A stretch of 64,000 bases of DNA from Kribbella caucasensis (lineage in GTDB: Bacteria; Actinomycetota; Actinomycetes; Propionibacteriales; Kribbellaceae): positions 227,610-291,609 of the forward strand of contig NZ_SNWQ01000005.1 of assembly GCF_004361855.1 (NCBI RefSeq), written 5' to 3'. This document shows positions 61,617 through 64,000 of the stretch, one piece after another. The notes below the pieces were generated by a model that did not search any database, was not told the origin of the DNA, and saw only the letters and a program-made list of their open reading frames with translations. Within the stretch, counting starts at the first letter, position 1. Each line of letters starts with the position of its first letter. Both the position numbers and the translations under genes were made by a program.

Positions 61617-64000
61617 ATGTATGGTCGCCCCCCCTTTTCGATCGGGCACAGGCCGAGCGAGGGTCTGTACGACGGACAGCACGAGCATGACGCTTGTGGT
61701 GTCGCTTTCGTCGCGACCCTGACCGGTGAACCGAGCCACGACATCGTGGCGAAGGCCTTGACCGCCCTGCGCAACCTCGAGCACCGCGGTGCCTCCGGCG
61801 CCGAACCCGATTCCGGCGACGGCGCCGGCATCCTGATCCAGGTCCCGGACGCGTACTACCGCAAGGTGTGCGACTTCGAGCTGCCCGTGCAGCGCGGCTA
61901 CGCGACCGGTATCGCCTTCCTGCCGCAGGACGCCGACGACGCCGCCAAGGCCGTCGCGCGGATCGAGGAGCTGGCGGACGAGGAGAACCTCACCGTGCTC
62001 GGCTGGCGGGACATGCCGACCGACGACTCGATGCTCGGCGCGACCGCGCGATCGGTGATGCCGGAGTTCCGGCAGCTGTTCGTCGCGGCCAAGGCCGGCC
62101 GGGTGCTCGGCCTCGGGCTGGAGCGGATGGCGTTCCGGCTTCGGAAGCGGGCCGAGAAGGAGACCGAGACCTACTTCCCGTCGCTGTCCGGCCGGACCAT
62201 CACCTACAAGGGGATGCTGACCACCGACCAGCTGGACAAGTTCTTTCCCGAGCTGACCGACCCGGATCTCGCCTCCGCGATCGGCGTCGTGCACTCGCGG
62301 TTCTCCACCAACACGTTCCCGTCCTGGCCGCTCGCCCACCCGTACCGGTACATCGCGCACAACGGCGAGATCAACACCGTCCAGGGCAACCGCAACTGGA
62401 TGCGGGCCCGCGAGGCACTGCTGGCCAGCGACCTGATCCCGGGTGACCTGGAGCAGCTGTACCCGATCTGTACGCCGGAAGCGTCGGACTCGGCCACGTT
62501 CGACGAGGTGCTGGAGCTCCTGCATCTCGGTGGTCGCTCGTTGCCGCACGCGATGCTGATGATGATCCCGGAGGCGTGGGAGAACGCCACCACGATGGAC
62601 CCGATGCGGCGCGCGTTCTACGAGTTCCACTCCACCCTGATGGAGCCGTGGGACGGCCCGGCGTCGGTGGTCTTCTCCGACGGCAACCAGGTCGGCGCCG
62701 TGCTCGACCGCAACGGCCTGCGCCCGTCGCGGTACTGGGTCACCGAGGACGGGCTCGTCGTGCTCGCCTCCGAGGCCGGCGTACTGGACATCGACCCGGC
62801 CACCGTCACCCAGAAGGGCCGGCTCGAGCCCGGCCGGATCTTCCTGGTCGACGTCGAGGCGCACCGGATCGTCACCGACGCCGAGGTGAAGTCCCAACTC
62901 GCCGAAGCCCACCCGTACGACGAATGGCTGCACGCCGGCCTGATCCGGTTCGAGGACCTGCACGAGCGCGAGCACGTCGTCCACAGCCACGCTTCGGTCA
63001 CCCGGCGCCAGCAGGTGTTCGGGTACACCGAGGAGGAGCTGCGGATCATCCTCGGCCCGATGGCGAGGACAGGCGCCGAGCCGATCGGTTCGATGGGCAC
63101 CGACACCCCGATCGCGGCGCTGAGCGACCGGCCGCGGCTGCTGTTCGACTACTTCGCGCAGCTGTTCGCGCAGGTGACGAACCCGCCGCTGGACGCGATC
63201 CGTGAGGAGCTGGTGACCTCGCTGTCGTCGTCCCTCGGCCCGGAGGCGAACCTGCTCAACCCGGGCCCGGCGTCCTGCCGTCAGGTGGTGCTGCCGTTCC
63301 CCGTGATCACCAACGACGAGCTGGCCAAGCTGCGGCACATCAACCTGGACGGCGACATGCCGGGCCTGGCGACCACGGTCCTGCGCGGCGTGTACGACGT
63401 GGAAGGCGGCGGTACGGCGCTGCGCGAGCGGCTGGACGAGATCTGCGCCGAGGCGTCCGCCGCGATCGCGGACGGCGCCCGGATCGTGGTCCTGTCCGAC
63501 CGGCACTCCAACGCGGACAAGGCGCCGATCCCGTCGCTGCTGCTCACCTCCGCGGTCCACCACCACCTGGTCCGGGAGAAGACCCGCACCCAGGTCGGCC
63601 TGGTCGTCGAGGCCGGCGACGTCCGCGAAGTCCACCACGTCGCCTTGCTGATGGGGTACGGCGCGGCCGCGATCAACCCGTATCTCGCGCTCGAGTCGGT
63701 CGAGGACCTCTGCCGGCAGGGCACCTACCTGCCCGGGATCGAGCCGGAGCAGGCGGTCCGGAATGTGGTGAAGTCGCTCGGCAAGGGCGTGCTCAAGGTG
63801 ATGTCCAAGATGGGCGTCAGCACCGTCGCGTCGTACACGGGCGCCCAGATCTTCGAGGCGACCGGGCTGGCTCCGGATCTGGTGGACACCTACTTCACCG
63901 GGACGTCGTCCAAGCTCGGCGGTGTCGGGCTGGACGTCATCGCCGAGGAGGTCCGCCGCCGGCACCTGCGCGCGTATCCGGCCGACGGCATCCTGCCGGC
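61617..64000 (+). CDS. gltB: Glutamate synthase large subunit, C-terminus outside the window
   Basis: The frame runs from ATG 61617 (GGGAG eight bases before) past the right edge; 794 of about 1500 codons are present. The class II glutamine amidotransferase domain should mature by cleavage before Cys27 in [13 protein letters not shown], leaving a 26-residue propeptide. Further family marks are [64 protein letters not shown], then the central domain with [11 protein letters not shown] and VLSDRHSN. The FMN and Fe-S parts lie outside. The upstream 233 bases hold a small 7-bp hairpin (61504-61524) but no gene. Confidence 0.97.
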   Translation, partial: MYGRPPFSIGHRPSEGLYDGQHEHDACGVAFVATLTGEPSHDIVAKALTALRNLEHRGASGAEPDSGDGAGILIQVPDAYYRKVCDFELPVQRGYATGIAFLPQDADDAAKAVARIEELADEENLTVLGWRDMPTDDSMLGATARSVMPEFRQLFVAAKAGRVLGLGLERMAFRLRKRAEKETETYFPSLSGRTITYKGMLTTDQLDKFFPELTDPDLASAIGVVHSRFSTNTFPSWPLAHPYRYIAHNGEINTVQGNRNWMRAREALLASDLIPGDLEQLYPICTPEASDSATFDEVLELLHLGGRSLPHAMLMMIPEAWENATTMDPMRRAFYEFHSTLMEPWDGPASVVFSDGNQVGAVLDRNGLRPSRYWVTEDGLVVLASEAGVLDIDPATVTQKGRLEPGRIFLVDVEAHRIVTDAEVKSQLAEAHPYDEWLHAGLIRFEDLHEREHVVHSHASVTRRQQVFGYTEEELRIILGPMARTGAEPIGSMGTDTPIAALSDRPRLLFDYFAQLFAQVTNPPLDAIREELVTSLSSSLGPEANLLNPGPASCRQVVLPFPVITNDELAKLRHINLDGDMPGLATTVLRGVYDVEGGGTALRERLDEICAEASAAIADGARIVVLSDRHSNADKAPIPSLLLTSAVHHHLVREKTRTQVGLVVEAGDVREVHHVALLMGYGAAAINPYLALESVEDLCRQGTYLPGIEPEQAVRNVVKSLGKGVLKVMSKMGVSTVASYTGAQIFEATGLAPDLVDTYFTGTSSKLGGVGLDVIAEEVRRRHLRAYPADGILP

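Overview
The window is high-GC DNA with dense coding, many GTG/TTG starts and many ATGA/GTGA stop-start overlaps. Several features point to an actinobacterium: the dxr - Rip1-type protease - ispG - GNAT - proS order, a PriA-type HisA, a Trp-associated membrane protein, an HGxxPAAW protein, a TIGR03085-type protein and a CGNR zinc-finger protein. The overall look is of a Kribbella/Nocardioides-like member of the Propionibacteriales. That placement is inference; no rRNA or other marker is present. I saw no tRNA, rRNA, prophage, insertion sequence or CRISPR array.

Layout. 0-2.3 kb: a truncated phosphotransferase, a glutaryl-CoA dehydrogenase-like acyl-CoA dehydrogenase and a DUF1707 protein, all on the minus strand. 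2.4-7.1 kb: the isoprenoid (MEP) genes dxr and ispG around a site-2 protease, then a luciferase-like oxidoreductase. 7.1-15.4 kb: small accessory modules (secreted trypsin-like protease, VapBC pair, nucleosidase, MerR-thioredoxin pair, ribbon-helix-helix/VOC/GNAT operon, M14 carboxypeptidase). 15.5-17.3 kb: proS. 17.7-21.6 kb: GNAT, TSUP permease, methyltransferase and P450.

21.7-29.3 kb: the histidine genes priA and hisF, separated by a tightly coupled four-gene operon: acyl reductase-like SDR fused to a HAD phosphatase, zinc alcohol dehydrogenase, LarA/DUF2088-like protein and PlsC-type acyltransferase. It looks like an undescribed lipid pathway. 29.3-38.6 kb: MarR, an ArsR-MFS pair with a hairpin array between them, a sigma/membrane-protein pair, tandem GNAT paralogues, DacB and a secreted GH43 enzyme. 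38.7-46.7 kb: a membrane phosphodiesterase/MBL/DedA operon and an asymmetric heterodimeric ABC exporter.

46.9-49.3 kb: the most unusual stretch. It holds a cysteine-free HesB-like gene, a GC-rich minisatellite, and an AbiEi/DUF559-like putative nuclease gene flanked on each side by three copies of a 61-62 nt palindromic element. A seventh copy lies alone at 17.5 kb. 49.3-64 kb: GNAT, M19 dipeptidase, then the hisI-trpE-(membrane protein)-(HGxxPAAW)-trpC-trpB-trpA cluster, with a terminator or attenuator-like structure before trpB. SCO and DsbA-like redox proteins, lgt, a VIT1-like transporter, a kinase-like protein and the start of gltB follow.

No trpF is visible beside the trp genes. This fits PriA serving both histidine and tryptophan synthesis.
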